DNA of 64,000 nt from the NCBI RefSeq assembly GCF_011050365.1, contig NZ_DRFV01000010.1, positions 164,317 through 228,316 on the forward strand, given 5' to 3'. How positions within the stretch are numbered: position 1 is the first letter of the stretch; every line of letters begins with the position of its first letter. This DNA comes from Pseudohongiella sp. (GTDB lineage: Bacteria; Pseudomonadota; Gammaproteobacteria; Pseudomonadales; Pseudohongiellaceae). The notes beneath the pieces are model-generated. The model worked only from the letters and a program-made list of their open reading frames with translations, ran no database searches and was not told the DNA's origin. Made by a program: the position numbers and the translations under genes. This document shows positions 8,586-19,958 of this stretch, one piece after another.

Positions 8586-9362
8586 ATGATCAAACACTTC
8601 AGCGGCAAGACCGGAACAGCATTTCTGGCGAGCCTGGCCATGTCCCTGGTCGTGACAGCACCCTCAGCATGGGCGCAGGCTGCCGACTTTGACAGCACAC
8701 GCAACAAGCTCGAAATGGCCATGCAGGGTGCAACCCGTACGCCGGCCGAAACGGCCCGTGACGAGATAGAACGCCAACCGGTGGCAACCCTTGAGTTTTT
8801 CGGCTTTCGCGAGGACATGCGGGTACTGGAACTGGTACCGGGTGCCGGCTGGTACACCAAAATTCTGGCGCCGACACTGCGTGGCAGCGGCAAACTTTAT
8901 GTTGCCATTGGCACCGACACGGTTGCCGAGCGTGTTCTCAATCAGCCCGGTTTTGATGAAGTTGAGGTCCTGAATCTGCCTGAAGGCATGACACTGCGCG
9001 AGCTGGAACCTTTCAACTTTGAGGTCGAAGACCTGGATATGGTGCTGACCTTCCGCAATCTGCATAACATGAACGCAGAAAGCCGGATGCACCTCAATGA
9101 CGCTATCTTTGATAGCCTGCGCCCGGGTGGTTTGTACGGTGTTATCGACCATACACGACGTCACCTGGAACCGGGCAACCGTGAAAACGGCCGGCGCCTG
9201 GACCCGGTACTGGTCATCAAGGAGACTCAGGCAGCCGGATTTGAGCTGGTGGATTTCAGCGACCTGCACGCCAGTGTGGCCGATGACCTGACCCTGGAAG
9301 TCGGCAATGAAATGGTCACCGGACGCACGGACCGATTTACCCTGCTGTTCCGCAAACCCTGA
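8586..9362 (+). CDS. Exported class I SAM-methyltransferase-like protein
   Basis: ATG 8586, seven bases after GGAG, gives 258 residues with a signal peptide (TAFLASLAMSLVVTAPSAWA, cleavage near AQA). The rest has a Rossmann methyltransferase outline: motif I VLELVPGAGWYTKILAP near residue 82, an acidic loop, MVLTFRNLHNM, and the motif near SLRPGGLYGVIDH. Export is surprising because SAM is cytoplasmic. It is a distant paralogue of the gene at 26374-27090, which shares the layout. Methyl acceptor unknown, and the protein may not be an enzyme. It lies tail to tail with murJ, 26 bp apart. Confidence 0.8.
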   Translation: MIKHFSGKTGTAFLASLAMSLVVTAPSAWAQAADFDSTRNKLEMAMQGATRTPAETARDEIERQPVATLEFFGFREDMRVLELVPGAGWYTKILAPTLRGSGKLYVAIGTDTVAERVLNQPGFDEVEVLNLPEGMTLRELEPFNFEVEDLDMVLTFRNLHNMNAESRMHLNDAIFDSLRPGGLYGVIDHTRRHLEPGNRENGRRLDPVLVIKETQAAGFELVDFSDLHASVADDLTLEVGNEMVTGRTDRFTLLFRKP

Positions 9363-9388
9363 GCAGCAACCAGGCCTGTCGATGCCAA

Positions 9389-10975
9389 TCAGGCCTGCCG
9401 ACGAAAGTCGGCGGGCCTCATGCCGGACACCAGCAACGCCAGCATATACAAAGCCATACCGCCGAAACACAATACAGCCATTTGCCACACGCGCTGCCAG
9501 ATATCCCATTGCAACCACAGGCGCCAGTCACCTGCGACCAGCACCAGAAACACACACATCACGGCATTGGCACACAGCAGCCTGACCAGAAACACTGTCC
9601 AGCCAGGCTGGAAATCAAACACGCCTTCGCGCCGCAGCCCCATAAACAATAGGCCCGCATTCAGGTAAGCCGACAATGAGGTGGCCAGCGCGAGGCCGGT
9701 ATGAGCCATATCAAGCACAAACACCAACAGGATATTCATCACCATATTGGCCACCATGGCAATGATGCCAATGCGTACCGGTGTTCGTGTGTCCTGCCGC
9801 GAATAAAAACCGGGGGCAAAAATCTTGATACTCATGAACGCCAGCAGGCCCAGGGAATAAGCCTGCAGACTGTAGGTCACCATCATCACATCGTTGGCAG
9901 TGAAATTGTCATTCTGAAACAGGGTAATAATCATGGGCTGCGCCAGCAGCACCAGAGCCAGGCTGGCCGGCACGGCAATCAGCAGAATCAGGCGCAACGC
10001 CCAGTCCAGCAGGGCGGAAAATTCCTCTTTGGAGCGTTCGGCGTGACGCCGCGACAGACTGGGCAGCACGACGGTTGCCACGGCCACGGCGAAAATACCC
10101 AGCGGCAGGTCCATCAACCGCTCTGAGAAATACAGCCAGGACACACTGCCGGCAACCAGCAGAGAGGCAATGAATGTATCGAGCAACAGATTTATCTGGC
10201 TGACCGAGACTCCGAACAGTGCCGGAATCATTAATTTGATTATCCGACGCACCCCTTCATGATTTTTCACCAGCCGCGGCCGGGGCAGCAACTGCAAACG
10301 CACCAGAAACGGCAACTGAAACAGCAACTGAGCGATGCCGGCGATCAGCACGCCCCAGGCCAGAGCGATTTCGGGCTGGGCAAAATAGGGACTGAGCAAC
10401 AAGGCAGAAGCGATCAGTGACAGGTTCAACAGCGCCGGTGTTAATGCCGGGATCGCAAAACGATCATAGCTGTTGAGGATGGACCCGGCGAATGCGGTCA
10501 GCGAGATCAACAATAAATACGGAAAGGTAATGCGCAACATGTCAACAAACAGCGCAAACTTGGCCGGATCCGCGGTGAAACCATAGGCGATGGGAATCGA
10601 GATCCAGGGGGCCGCCAGCACCACCACGGCAGTGATAAGCAACAGCACCGCGCCCAGGTAGCCTGCTACTGCGTTGACCAGTTCCTGCACCAGCGCCAGA
10701 CTGCGCGTGCTGCGATACTCCGACAATACCGGCACAAAGGCCTGGTTAAAAGCGCCTTCGGCAAACAGTCGGCGCAGAAAATTGGGAATTTTGAAAGCAA
10801 GGAAGAACGCATCGGCGCCGTCACCCGGACCGAACACCCGCGCCAGCACCACATCTCTGACCAGGCCCAGAATACGCGAGACAAAGGTCATGCTGCCGGT
10901 CACGGCGCTGGAGCGCAGGAGTCCGCGGCGCCTGGGTGTTTCGGGTCCCTGATTATCTGTCGATTGGCTAGTCAA
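9389..10975 (-). CDS. murJ: Lipid II flippase MurJ
   Basis: Moves lipid-linked peptidoglycan precursor across the inner membrane. The 528-residue polytopic protein opens with a cytoplasmic tail and then SSAVTGSMTFVSRILGLVRD, the family's TM1 with its conserved Arg residues. ARVFGPGDGADAFFLAFKIPNFLRRLFAEGAFNQAFVP (in parts) and GVSVSQINLLLDTFIAS are further MurJ hallmarks, and about 14 helices are expected. The start is read as TTG at 10975, since no ATG precedes the conserved N-terminus. In many gammaproteobacteria murJ lies next to rpsT; here about 2.2 kb separates them. Confidence 0.95.
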   Translation of the reverse strand: MTSQSTDNQGPETPRRRGLLRSSAVTGSMTFVSRILGLVRDVVLARVFGPGDGADAFFLAFKIPNFLRRLFAEGAFNQAFVPVLSEYRSTRSLALVQELVNAVAGYLGAVLLLITAVVVLAAPWISIPIAYGFTADPAKFALFVDMLRITFPYLLLISLTAFAGSILNSYDRFAIPALTPALLNLSLIASALLLSPYFAQPEIALAWGVLIAGIAQLLFQLPFLVRLQLLPRPRLVKNHEGVRRIIKLMIPALFGVSVSQINLLLDTFIASLLVAGSVSWLYFSERLMDLPLGIFAVAVATVVLPSLSRRHAERSKEEFSALLDWALRLILLIAVPASLALVLLAQPMIITLFQNDNFTANDVMMVTYSLQAYSLGLLAFMSIKIFAPGFYSRQDTRTPVRIGIIAMVANMVMNILLVFVLDMAHTGLALATSLSAYLNAGLLFMGLRREGVFDFQPGWTVFLVRLLCANAVMCVFLVLVAGDWRLWLQWDIWQRVWQMAVLCFGGMALYMLALLVSGMRPADFRRQA

Positions 10976-11097
10976 AAGTCGCTCTCGAATCCGGGGTCTG
11001 TACCGGTGGCGTGCATTCCATTATGCTGCGCAGGGCGTATTATCGCACCATCGCGGAAAAATACGATATCAGAAGACACGTTAAGAAAAAAAATACT

Positions 11098-12327
11098 ATG
11101 GAAAAATCAAGACTTATAGAACGCTGGCGGGCCACCGGGCCCGGCCTGGTAATGGCCGCTGCCGCCGTTGGCGCCTCCCATCTGGTCGCTTCCACGCAAG
11201 CAGGTGCCTTATTCGGCTGGCAGCTGCTGTGGCTGATTGTACTGGTCAATGTCCTGAAGTATCCGTTTTTCCGTTTCGGCGTGCAGTACACCCTTTGGCA
11301 CAACAAAAGCCTGGTTGAGGGGTATCAGGGCAAAGGCCGCGGCTGGCTGATTGCGTTTACCGCACTGAACCTGATTGCTGCTGTCGTCAATACCGCCGGC
11401 GTCCTGCTGCTCACCGCGAGCCTGCTGCAGTATTTCATTCCCGGCAATTTGTCACTGACCTTGCTCTGCCTGCTACTGCTGGCCGTGTGCCTGCTGATTC
11501 TGCTGGCCGGGCATTATCGTGTGCTGGACGGCCTGTCACGGGCACTGATGCTGGTATTGACCATTTGCACACTGATTGCAGTCGCCATCGCCTGGCAAAA
11601 CGGGCCGATGGCGCCGGCTGATTACGTCAGCCCTTCTCCCTGGCAGCTGTCGGCACTGGCCTTTATTGTCGCCACCATGGGCTGGATGCCAGTGCCTATC
11701 GAATTATCGGCCATCAACTCCATGTGGCTTCGCTCCAAACAAAAGCTGACCCGGGTGTCGTTGTCCGATGGATTGTTTGATTTCAATCTGGGCTATGCGG
11801 TCGCCGTCATCCTGGCCGTGGTTTTTGTGGCCCTGGGCGCCTTGCTGCAACATGGCACCGAACAGGAGATTGCCATGGCCGGCGCGGCGTTCGCGCAGCA
11901 ACTCGTCGCCATGTACGCCACCACTATTGGCGACTGGGCACGGCTGTTCATCGCCTTTATCGCGTTCATGTGCATGTTTGGCACCACACTGGCCGTCCTG
12001 GACGGATATGCCCGGACACTGGACGAATCGTTTCACCTGCTGCGCAACAGGGACGGGGAGCGTCGCAGCTGGACGCTGACGGCGTGGATTGTCGCTCAGG
12101 CAGCTGCGGGCATGGCCATCATTCTGTTCTTCCAGAGCGCGCTGAGCCCCATGCTGACCTTTGCCATGACGCTGGCGTTTCTGACCACACCATTTTTCGC
12201 CTGGCTCAACTTCAGCCTGGTGCGGGGCAAAGGCATCTCCGCGGGAATGAATATACTGGCGTGGATCGGGATGGTTTACCTGACGGCGTTCAGCCTGGGT
12301 TTCCTGGTGTGGTATTTGATGAACTGA
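11098..12327 (+). CDS. NRAMP-family transporter with altered metal-site motif
   Basis: ATG 11098 gives a 409-residue inner-membrane protein with about 11 helices. The opening GPGLVMAAAAVGASHLVAST aligns well with NRAMP TM1 and is followed by QAGALFGWQLLW. The metal-binding DPGN of classic MntH is replaced by GASH. TM6 keeps a Met-Pro as WMPVPIELSA. It therefore belongs to the superfamily but probably not to the standard Mn/Fe branch; the substrate is unknown. The frame is open upstream to 11011, but ATG 11098 matches the family start. It faces dps across a palindrome. Confidence 0.82.
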   Translation: MEKSRLIERWRATGPGLVMAAAAVGASHLVASTQAGALFGWQLLWLIVLVNVLKYPFFRFGVQYTLWHNKSLVEGYQGKGRGWLIAFTALNLIAAVVNTAGVLLLTASLLQYFIPGNLSLTLLCLLLLAVCLLILLAGHYRVLDGLSRALMLVLTICTLIAVAIAWQNGPMAPADYVSPSPWQLSALAFIVATMGWMPVPIELSAINSMWLRSKQKLTRVSLSDGLFDFNLGYAVAVILAVVFVALGALLQHGTEQEIAMAGAAFAQQLVAMYATTIGDWARLFIAFIAFMCMFGTTLAVLDGYARTLDESFHLLRNRDGERRSWTLTAWIVAQAAAGMAIILFFQSALSPMLTFAMTLAFLTTPFFAWLNFSLVRGKGISAGMNILAWIGMVYLTAFSLGFLVWYLMN

Positions 12328-12371
12328 CCTGCCGGGCAGGAGAAACAGCCAGCCCGGTCACTGTCAGTGCA

Positions 12372-12429
12372 GCCTCTACCTTAAGGGGGTACCCGGAGCC
12401 GGGTCCGGGTACCCCCTTAAGGTAGAGGC
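12372..12429. repeat. Long intergenic palindrome, copy 2
   Basis: Inverted repeat with two 29-nt arms meeting at 12400/12401 with one mismatch in the core (GGAGCC against GGGTCC). The arms contain GCCTCTACCTTAAGGGGGT and ACCCGG. It lies between convergent genes (NRAMP-like and dps). It shares the AGGGGG-TACC-CGGAGCC core organisation with copy 1 at 5764-5824 while the outer arms differ. No T-tract is present. Confidence 0.9.
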
Positions 12430-12477
12430 ATCAGCGTGATCACTTCGACGGGCTGGCTGCCCCCCTTGGCTGTGCAA

Positions 12478-12948
12478 TTACTTGTTTATAGCACGGAGCA
12501 TCCAGGCGGTTTTCTCGTGGATACGCATGCGATCGGAAGCCATGGCAGCAGTTGATTCGTCATCCGACTCGTTAGCCACCTTCAGCACATCACGGCAGGT
12601 TTTAACTACCTGCTCATGACCATGCGTCAGCAGATCAACCATCTTCCTGGCATCCGGTACACCGTCTACTTCTGCAATAGAGCTCAGTTTGGCGAACTCT
12701 TTGTACGTACCTGGCGCCGGCACATCCAGCGTGCGAATACGTTCGGCTATATCGTCCACCGCCACAGCCAGCTCGGTGTAATGCTCTTCGAACATCAGGT
12801 GCAACTCGCGAAACCTGGGGCCTTCAACATTCCAGTGAAAATTGTGCGTCTGCAGATACAGCGTGTAGGAATCGGCCAGCAGTCGTTTCAGCCCTTCCGC
12901 GACTTCGGTACGATCTGCTTTTTTGATACCAATATCGATCTTGCTCAT
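12478..12948 (-). CDS. dps: DNA-binding ferritin-like protein Dps
   Basis: A 156-residue ferritin-fold protein that forms a 12-mer, oxidises and stores iron, and protects DNA. Family features are [24 protein letters not shown] (first ferroxidase His/Trp, quoted in part), [23 protein letters not shown] with the ligand Asp/Glu, and a C-terminal half with DHEQ-like spacing. The N-terminus is short with few lysines ([12 protein letters not shown]), so DNA binding could be weak. GGAG lies nine bases before the ATG. Confidence 0.93.
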   Translation of the reverse strand: MSKIDIGIKKADRTEVAEGLKRLLADSYTLYLQTHNFHWNVEGPRFRELHLMFEEHYTELAVAVDDIAERIRTLDVPAPGTYKEFAKLSSIAEVDGVPDARKMVDLLTHGHEQVVKTCRDVLKVANESDDESTAAMASDRMRIHEKTAWMLRAINK

Positions 12949-13106
12949 GGTTCAATACTCCTTTGGTTTCACCACAATGTGGCGTAGAGCTTAACACACG
13001 TAGCAGTCTGCCACAGGAAACCGGGACAGGATTGAGGTAACAGCCATGCGGCGGCGGCTTGTGCGGATCACGGCTTTCGGAACAGCATAACTTGTGTCAT
13101 AGTAGC

Positions 13107-13135
13107 TTGACATGGGGCGCGAATATCGGCATAGT
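13107..13135 (+). promoter_or_regulatory. Candidate sigma-70 promoter for rpsT
   Basis: A perfect -35 TTGACA (13107-13112), a 17-bp spacer and CATAGT as -10 (13130-13135). It would give a leader of about 45 nt before the rpsT start codon. It is the best promoter match in the 237-bp gap between dps and rpsT. Confidence 0.6.
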
Positions 13136-13185
13136 ACCGCGTCTTGAATTTTGCCACACGTTGACAGTATCGTAAGGAGCATCAG

Positions 13186-13452
13186 TTGGCCAACACCGTA
13201 CAAGCCCGTAAGCGCGCACGTCAGAATGAAGTCGCTCGCCGCCACAACGCCAGTTTCCGTTCCATGGTTCGCACCTACATCAAAAAAGTAGTGACTGCGG
13301 TTCAGGAAGGCAACTATGACAACGCCACCGCCGCTTACAACCGCGCGGTACCGGTCATCGACCGTATGGCTGACAAGGGCATTATTCACAAGAATAAAGC
13401 TGCCCGTCACAAGAGCCGCCTGAACGCTGCCATTCTGGCGCTGAAAGCGTAA
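13186..13452 (+). CDS. rpsT: 30S ribosomal protein S20
   Basis: An 88-residue basic helical protein that binds 16S rRNA early in 30S assembly. The sequence [20 protein letters not shown] through [16 protein letters not shown] is typical. The start is TTG at 13186, preceded by AAGGAG at 13173-13178. E. coli rpsT also starts with UUG, where the weak start takes part in autogenous control, so the same may hold here. A strong terminator follows 76 bp after the stop. Confidence 0.97.
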   Translation: MANTVQARKRARQNEVARRHNASFRSMVRTYIKKVVTAVQEGNYDNATAAYNRAVPVIDRMADKGIIHKNKAARHKSRLNAAILALKA

Positions 13453-13528
13453 GATGATACAATGGACAGGCTGCTGATTGCGCCCTGTCCTTCTCGCGAA
13501 TGCCGCTAATTAAGGTTTTCGCATGCAT

Positions 13529-13557
13529 AAAAAAGCCGGTTAAGACCGGCTTTTTTT
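13529..13557. terminator. Rho-independent terminator, probably bidirectional
   Basis: Stem AAAGCCGGT/ACCGGCTTT with a TAAG-type loop, T-tract on the plus side and A-tract on the other. It lies between convergent rpsT and proB and can serve both. Confidence 0.93.
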
Positions 13558-13602
13558 GTGTCTGATGGTTTCTGCCCGGGACTCATCCGATGCCCCGGCA
13601 GG

Positions 13603-15967
<2,365 letters not shown>

Positions 15968-16031
15968 CTGATCACATTACCGCATTGACAACCCTGCTCG
16001 CAGGAGCCGGGCTTGCCGGGTCAGCAGACCC

Positions 16032-16289
16032 TCAGGCCTCTACGATGCTGACGAACTTGCGGTTATTCGGACCTTTGACTTCAAACAGTACACGGCCGTG
16101 TGCTTTGGCAAACAGCGTGTGGTCTTTACCAATACCGACATTGGTGCCGGGGTGGAAACGTGTACCACGCTGACGAACAATGATGTTACCCGCCAGAACC
16201 TGCTCGCCGCCGAATCGTTTTACACCCAGTCGTTTGGATATCGAATCGCGACCGTTACTGGTACTACCGCCTGCTTTTTTATGTGCCAT
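16032..16289 (-). CDS. rpmA: 50S ribosomal protein L27
   Basis: An 85-residue protein whose N-terminal tail reaches the peptidyl-transferase centre. It starts [20 protein letters not shown] without the cleavable extension seen in Firmicutes, and contains [20 protein letters not shown]. It follows rplU by 19 bp in the standard rplU-rpmA order, with obgE next. Confidence 0.97.
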   Translation of the reverse strand: MAHKKAGGSTSNGRDSISKRLGVKRFGGEQVLAGNIIVRQRGTRFHPGTNVGIGKDHTLFAKAHGRVLFEVKGPNNRKFVSIVEA

Positions 16290-16308
16290 GATCTACTCCC
16301 GGACTGAA

Positions 16309-16620
16309 TTAGCCCTTGATACCTGTGATGCGAACTTCCGTAAACCACTGACGGTGGCCCTGACGCTTACGGTAGTGCTTACGACGGTTGAATTTGATGA
16401 TTGTCACTTTCGGCGCACGGCCCTGTGCAATCACTTCAGCGGTCACGGTGCTGCCGTCAACGTAAGGCGCGCCAATCTTGACGGACTCGCCCTCACCTAC
16501 CATCAGCACTTTGTCAAAATTGATACTCTCGCCAGTCGGAACTTCAATCTTTTCCAACTTCAAGGTTTCGCCTTCAACAACCCGGTGCTGCTTGCCACCA
16601 CTCTCAATAACCGCGTACAT
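16309..16620 (-). CDS. rplU: 50S ribosomal protein L21
   Basis: A 103-residue 23S rRNA-binding protein: [20 protein letters not shown] at the start, [17 protein letters not shown] in the middle, and the basic [16 protein letters not shown] loop near the C-terminus. It is first gene of the rplU-rpmA pair, with GGAG before the ATG and a strong promoter about 115 bp upstream. Confidence 0.97.
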   Translation of the reverse strand: MYAVIESGGKQHRVVEGETLKLEKIEVPTGESINFDKVLMVGEGESVKIGAPYVDGSTVTAEVIAQGRAPKVTIIKFNRRKHYRKRQGHRQWFTEVRITGIKG

Positions 16621-16730
16621 ATGAAACTCCAGTATTTGGGAACCTGGCCTGCCTCCCTGACAACTGAACGGGACCGCAAACCTGTAGCACCCCGGCCATG
16701 GCCGTTGCGCTCTAATCTATAAGGGCGGGC

Positions 16731-16759
16731 ATTTTACGAGAAGCGGGGCCTACTGGCAA
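16731..16759 (-). promoter_or_regulatory. Candidate sigma-70 promoter for rplU-rpmA
   Basis: On the minus strand TTGCCA (16754-16759) and TAAAAT (16731-16736) are separated by exactly 17 bp, each one base from consensus. This fits the high expression expected of ribosomal proteins. The 451-bp gap between rplU and ispB otherwise holds only the palindrome at 16855-16915. Confidence 0.72.
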
Positions 16760-16854
16760 GCATTTCTCACTGATTTATGCATAGATTTGCAGAGCCTCAG
16801 CCATTTTGAGGACAAGTTACCAACAGCGATGTTTACTGTCAGCGACCAAAGCTC

Positions 16855-16915
16855 GCCCGCGTAAGGGCAGGGGGTGCTGGGAACCGGCTCCCACACACCC
16901 TGCCCTTATGCGGGC
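16855..16915. repeat. Long intergenic palindrome, copy 3 (degenerate)
   Basis: Imperfect inverted repeat with arms of about 30 nt. The left arm reads GCCCGCGTAAGGGCAGGG and the right CCCTGCCCTTATGCGGGC, around a core GGGAACCGGCTCCC. The inner arms contain mismatches (GGTGCT against CACACA). Unlike copies 1 and 2 it lies between divergent genes (rplU and ispB), so a simple role as shared terminator does not explain the family. Confidence 0.82.
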
Positions 16916-17071
16916 TGACGGAGTGCCAGCGGCAAAATATTCCGGTGCCCCTGTCCTCAAGATGGCGGCATGCCGGCACCCTGCATGTCAGTGCGGCTTG
17001 ACAGCTTCGCGCTTCGCCCCTAGCATGACCGCGCATTCCCAAGTCCAGCGTATCCGAACGACGGTATACCC

Positions 17072-18037
17072 ATGCATAATACAATCCGCGCCGCCGTTGC
17101 GACCGATTTTGAGGCCGTCAACGAATTTATTGTCGAACAATTGCACTCCAATGTCGACCTGGTCGAGAACATCGGCCATTACATCATCAATGCTGGTGGC
17201 AAACGCATGCGCCCGATGCTGGTGCTGCTCAGTGCCCGCAGCTGCGACGCTACCGGCAATGATGCCGTCAAGCTGGCCGCAGTGATCGAGTTCATTCACA
17301 CCGCAACCCTGTTGCACGACGATGTGGTGGACATGTCCGCCATGCGCCGCGGACGCCCGACCGCCAATGAGCAGTGGAACAACCCCTCCAGTGTATTGGT
17401 AGGCGACTTTATTTATTCGCGTGCATTTCAGGTGCTGGTCAAGATCGGCAATATTGACGTCATGCAGGTCATCGCCGATACCACCAACGTCATCGCAGAA
17501 GGTGAAGTGCTGCAACTGTTGAACAAGCACCGTACCGACATCTCTGAAGCCGACTATATGCGAGTCATCCGCGACAAGACTGCGGTACTGTTCGAAGCCG
17601 CCGCCTATTGCGGCGCCATCATCGCGGGTGCGCCGACCGAAACGCAACAGGCCCTGAAAGCCGCCGGCATGCATCTGGGGCTGGCTTTTCAGCTCGTGGA
17701 TGATGTGCTGGACTACGACGGTGATGCCGGCGAAATGGGCAAGAATATCGGTGATGATCTGGCTGAAGGCAAGCCGACCCTGCCCCTGATTCACGCCCTG
17801 CAACAAAGCAGCGGTGCCGACCACGAACTGTTGCGACAAAGCATCATCAATGGCGGCCCGGAAAACCTGGACCAGGTCATCAGCATCATTCGCAGTACCG
17901 GAGCACTGGATTACACGCGCCGGAAAGCCCGCGAACAGGCTGATCTGGCCACCGCGCATGTCAGCTCCCTGCCGCCATCTGACTTCCGCACAGCCTTGCT
18001 ACAGATGTGCGAAATGGCTGTCGCACGGGTTAGCTGA
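17072..18037 (+). CDS. ispB: Polyprenyl (octaprenyl) diphosphate synthase
   Basis: Builds the long isoprenoid tail of ubiquinone from FPP and IPP. The 321-residue trans-prenyltransferase has INAGGKRMRPMLVLL, the first Asp-rich motif LLHDDVVDMSAMRRGRPT, and the second LVDDVLDYDGD. Location beside rplU-rpmA-obgE is usual in gammaproteobacteria. Chain length cannot be read with certainty. The acyl-CoA synthetase gene follows 49 bp later. Confidence 0.94.
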   Translation: MHNTIRAAVATDFEAVNEFIVEQLHSNVDLVENIGHYIINAGGKRMRPMLVLLSARSCDATGNDAVKLAAVIEFIHTATLLHDDVVDMSAMRRGRPTANEQWNNPSSVLVGDFIYSRAFQVLVKIGNIDVMQVIADTTNVIAEGEVLQLLNKHRTDISEADYMRVIRDKTAVLFEAAAYCGAIIAGAPTETQQALKAAGMHLGLAFQLVDDVLDYDGDAGEMGKNIGDDLAEGKPTLPLIHALQQSSGADHELLRQSIINGGPENLDQVISIIRSTGALDYTRRKAREQADLATAHVSSLPPSDFRTALLQMCEMAVARVS

Positions 18038-18086
18038 TCGTGATATAACTCGGTGCATCATTCTAGCGGAGGAGAGGCACCGAACA

Positions 18087-19955
18087 ATGAGCAAACCCGT
18101 ACTCGACACACTGCCAGACATCGAGGCCTTTGAACAAACTCCGCTGCCAGAGCAATTCCCTGCACAAACCGCGTTTGAACTGATCGAGCAAAGTGCTGAC
18201 CGCTACGGTGATGATCCGGCGCTGGATTTCCTGCTCAGCGGGCGTCGCGACGAGATACCACAGACCCTGAGCTTCAAGGGCCTGGCCAGAATGATCCGGC
18301 AAACCGCCAACCTGCTGAACACCCTGGGACTACAAGGCAATGAAGCTGTTTCGCTGCTGTTACCAACGCTGCCGCAATCGCATCCGCTTATTCTGGGCAG
18401 TCAGCTTGCCGGCATCGCCAACCCGATTAATCCCTTGCTTGAACCCGGCCACATGTCCGAAATCATTCAGGCCGCAGACGCCCGCATTGTTGCCTGCCTG
18501 GCCCCTTCGGATCACGTGCCGCTGTGGGACAAACTGCTGCATATCCTGCCGTCGCTGCCTGACGTGCATACCATTCTGGTAGTACACCAGGCGGGACTGA
18601 CAGATCCGTGCCGTATGCCGGAAATCCCCGGTCGCGACATCAAGCTGGTTGACTACAATGTAGCCGTCGCCGATCAGGACAGTGACACGCTGACGCATCC
18701 AAGGCAGTTGACAGCTGATACCATTGCCGCCTGTTTCCACACCGGTGGTACTACCGGCAAACCCAAACTGGCGCAGTTGACGCATGGCAATATGGCTTAC
18801 CTGGGCCAGTTATCGCAGGTTCTCAACTCCCACCTCGGCCGACAGACCGTGCTTTGCGGGTTACCCCTGTTTCATATCTTTGGCGTCATCATTCTGGGCA
18901 TTGGTGCATTCGCTGCCGGCAATCGTATAGTGCTGATGACACCCGCCGGTTTTCGCAATCCGGAAGTCATCAAAAACCTTTGGCACCACGTCGCACGCTT
19001 TCGGGCCAACAGCTTTGCCGCAGTACCCACCGTACTGACAGCACTGGCCCAGGTACCGGTGGGTGACGAAGACATCAGCAGCCTGCAACGCATCAATTCA
19101 GGCGCGGCACCGTTGTCGCCCGCATTCGAAAAGCGTTTCGAAGAAAAGTACCAGCTCGCCGTGACCAATGGTTATGGCATGACCGAAACGACTTCATTGA
19201 TTACCCGCCCGCCCGAACAACAGCCTTCCGGCAGCGTGGGCCTGCGCCTGCCTTACTCGCGGGTCAGAATTGTCCAGCTCAGCGGCACCACGGTCAGCAA
19301 AGAGTGCAGCACTGGCGAAAGCGGTGTGGTACTGGTCAAAGGTCCGCAAGTGTTTGCCGGCTACAAAGCCGAGTCGGACAATGCGCAGGCCTGGATAGAA
19401 CAGGAGTGGTTCAATACCGGCGACCTGGGTTTTATGGACGAACAGGGCTTTCTGTATCTGACCGGGCGGGCAAAAGACCTGATTATCCGCAGCGGCCACA
19501 ACATTGACCCCGAGCTGATTGAGGAGCCACTGAACCGGCATGCGGACGTCATCAGTGCAACGGCGGTTGGCATGCCGGACCCGTACGCCGGTGAGCTGCC
19601 GATGGCGTTTGTCGTTGTCAGGCCCGGCAGCACCGTTACTCCGCAGGCTCTGTTGAGCTACTGCGAAAGTAATGTGTCCGAGCGCGCGGCAGTGCCAAAA
19701 CGCATTGAAATCATTGATGCCATGCCAATGACAGCCGTCGGCAAAATATTCCGGCCCGCGCTACGGCAACAGATCAGTGCATCGGTTCTTCAGGAACACC
19801 TGGAGCGGGAACATATCAATGCCATCGTGGAGACACGCTTTGACAGCAAGAAGGGCATGACAGCAACCGTAGTGCTGCAGGATTCAGCGCGACAGCAGGA
19901 AACGGAAACCTTGCTGAGTCCCTACAACATCGTCTCAACAGTGACAGTCGGCTGA
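18087..19955 (+). CDS. Acyl-CoA synthetase (AMP-forming)
   Basis: Activates a carboxylic acid to its CoA thioester through an acyl-adenylate. ATG 18087 follows a strong GGAGGAGAGG and gives 622 residues. Motifs are the P-loop FHTGGTTGKPKLAQLTHGN, NGYGMTETTSLITRPP (A5), the TGRAKDLIIRSGHNIDPE hinge (A8) and the catalytic lysine in AVGKIFRPALR (A10). About 70 extra residues follow A10, longer than most of the family. Substrate unknown; a medium/long-chain acid is a guess. It ends 4 nt from the convergent lipoprotein gene. Confidence 0.88.
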   Translation: MSKPVLDTLPDIEAFEQTPLPEQFPAQTAFELIEQSADRYGDDPALDFLLSGRRDEIPQTLSFKGLARMIRQTANLLNTLGLQGNEAVSLLLPTLPQSHPLILGSQLAGIANPINPLLEPGHMSEIIQAADARIVACLAPSDHVPLWDKLLHILPSLPDVHTILVVHQAGLTDPCRMPEIPGRDIKLVDYNVAVADQDSDTLTHPRQLTADTIAACFHTGGTTGKPKLAQLTHGNMAYLGQLSQVLNSHLGRQTVLCGLPLFHIFGVIILGIGAFAAGNRIVLMTPAGFRNPEVIKNLWHHVARFRANSFAAVPTVLTALAQVPVGDEDISSLQRINSGAAPLSPAFEKRFEEKYQLAVTNGYGMTETTSLITRPPEQQPSGSVGLRLPYSRVRIVQLSGTTVSKECSTGESGVVLVKGPQVFAGYKAESDNAQAWIEQEWFNTGDLGFMDEQGFLYLTGRAKDLIIRSGHNIDPELIEEPLNRHADVISATAVGMPDPYAGELPMAFVVVRPGSTVTPQALLSYCESNVSERAAVPKRIEIIDAMPMTAVGKIFRPALRQQISASVLQEHLEREHINAIVETRFDSKKGMTATVVLQDSARQQETETLLSPYNIVSTVTVG

Positions 19956-19958
19956 CCA

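Noticed and set aside
16988..17959. 323-residue open frame on the minus strand
   Set aside because: Antisense to ispB, which has all its catalytic motifs; no family likeness.
17814..18086. N-terminal extension of the acyl-CoA synthetase reading frame
   Set aside because: Overlaps ispB; a strong GGAGGAGAGG and ATG at 18087 mark the real start.
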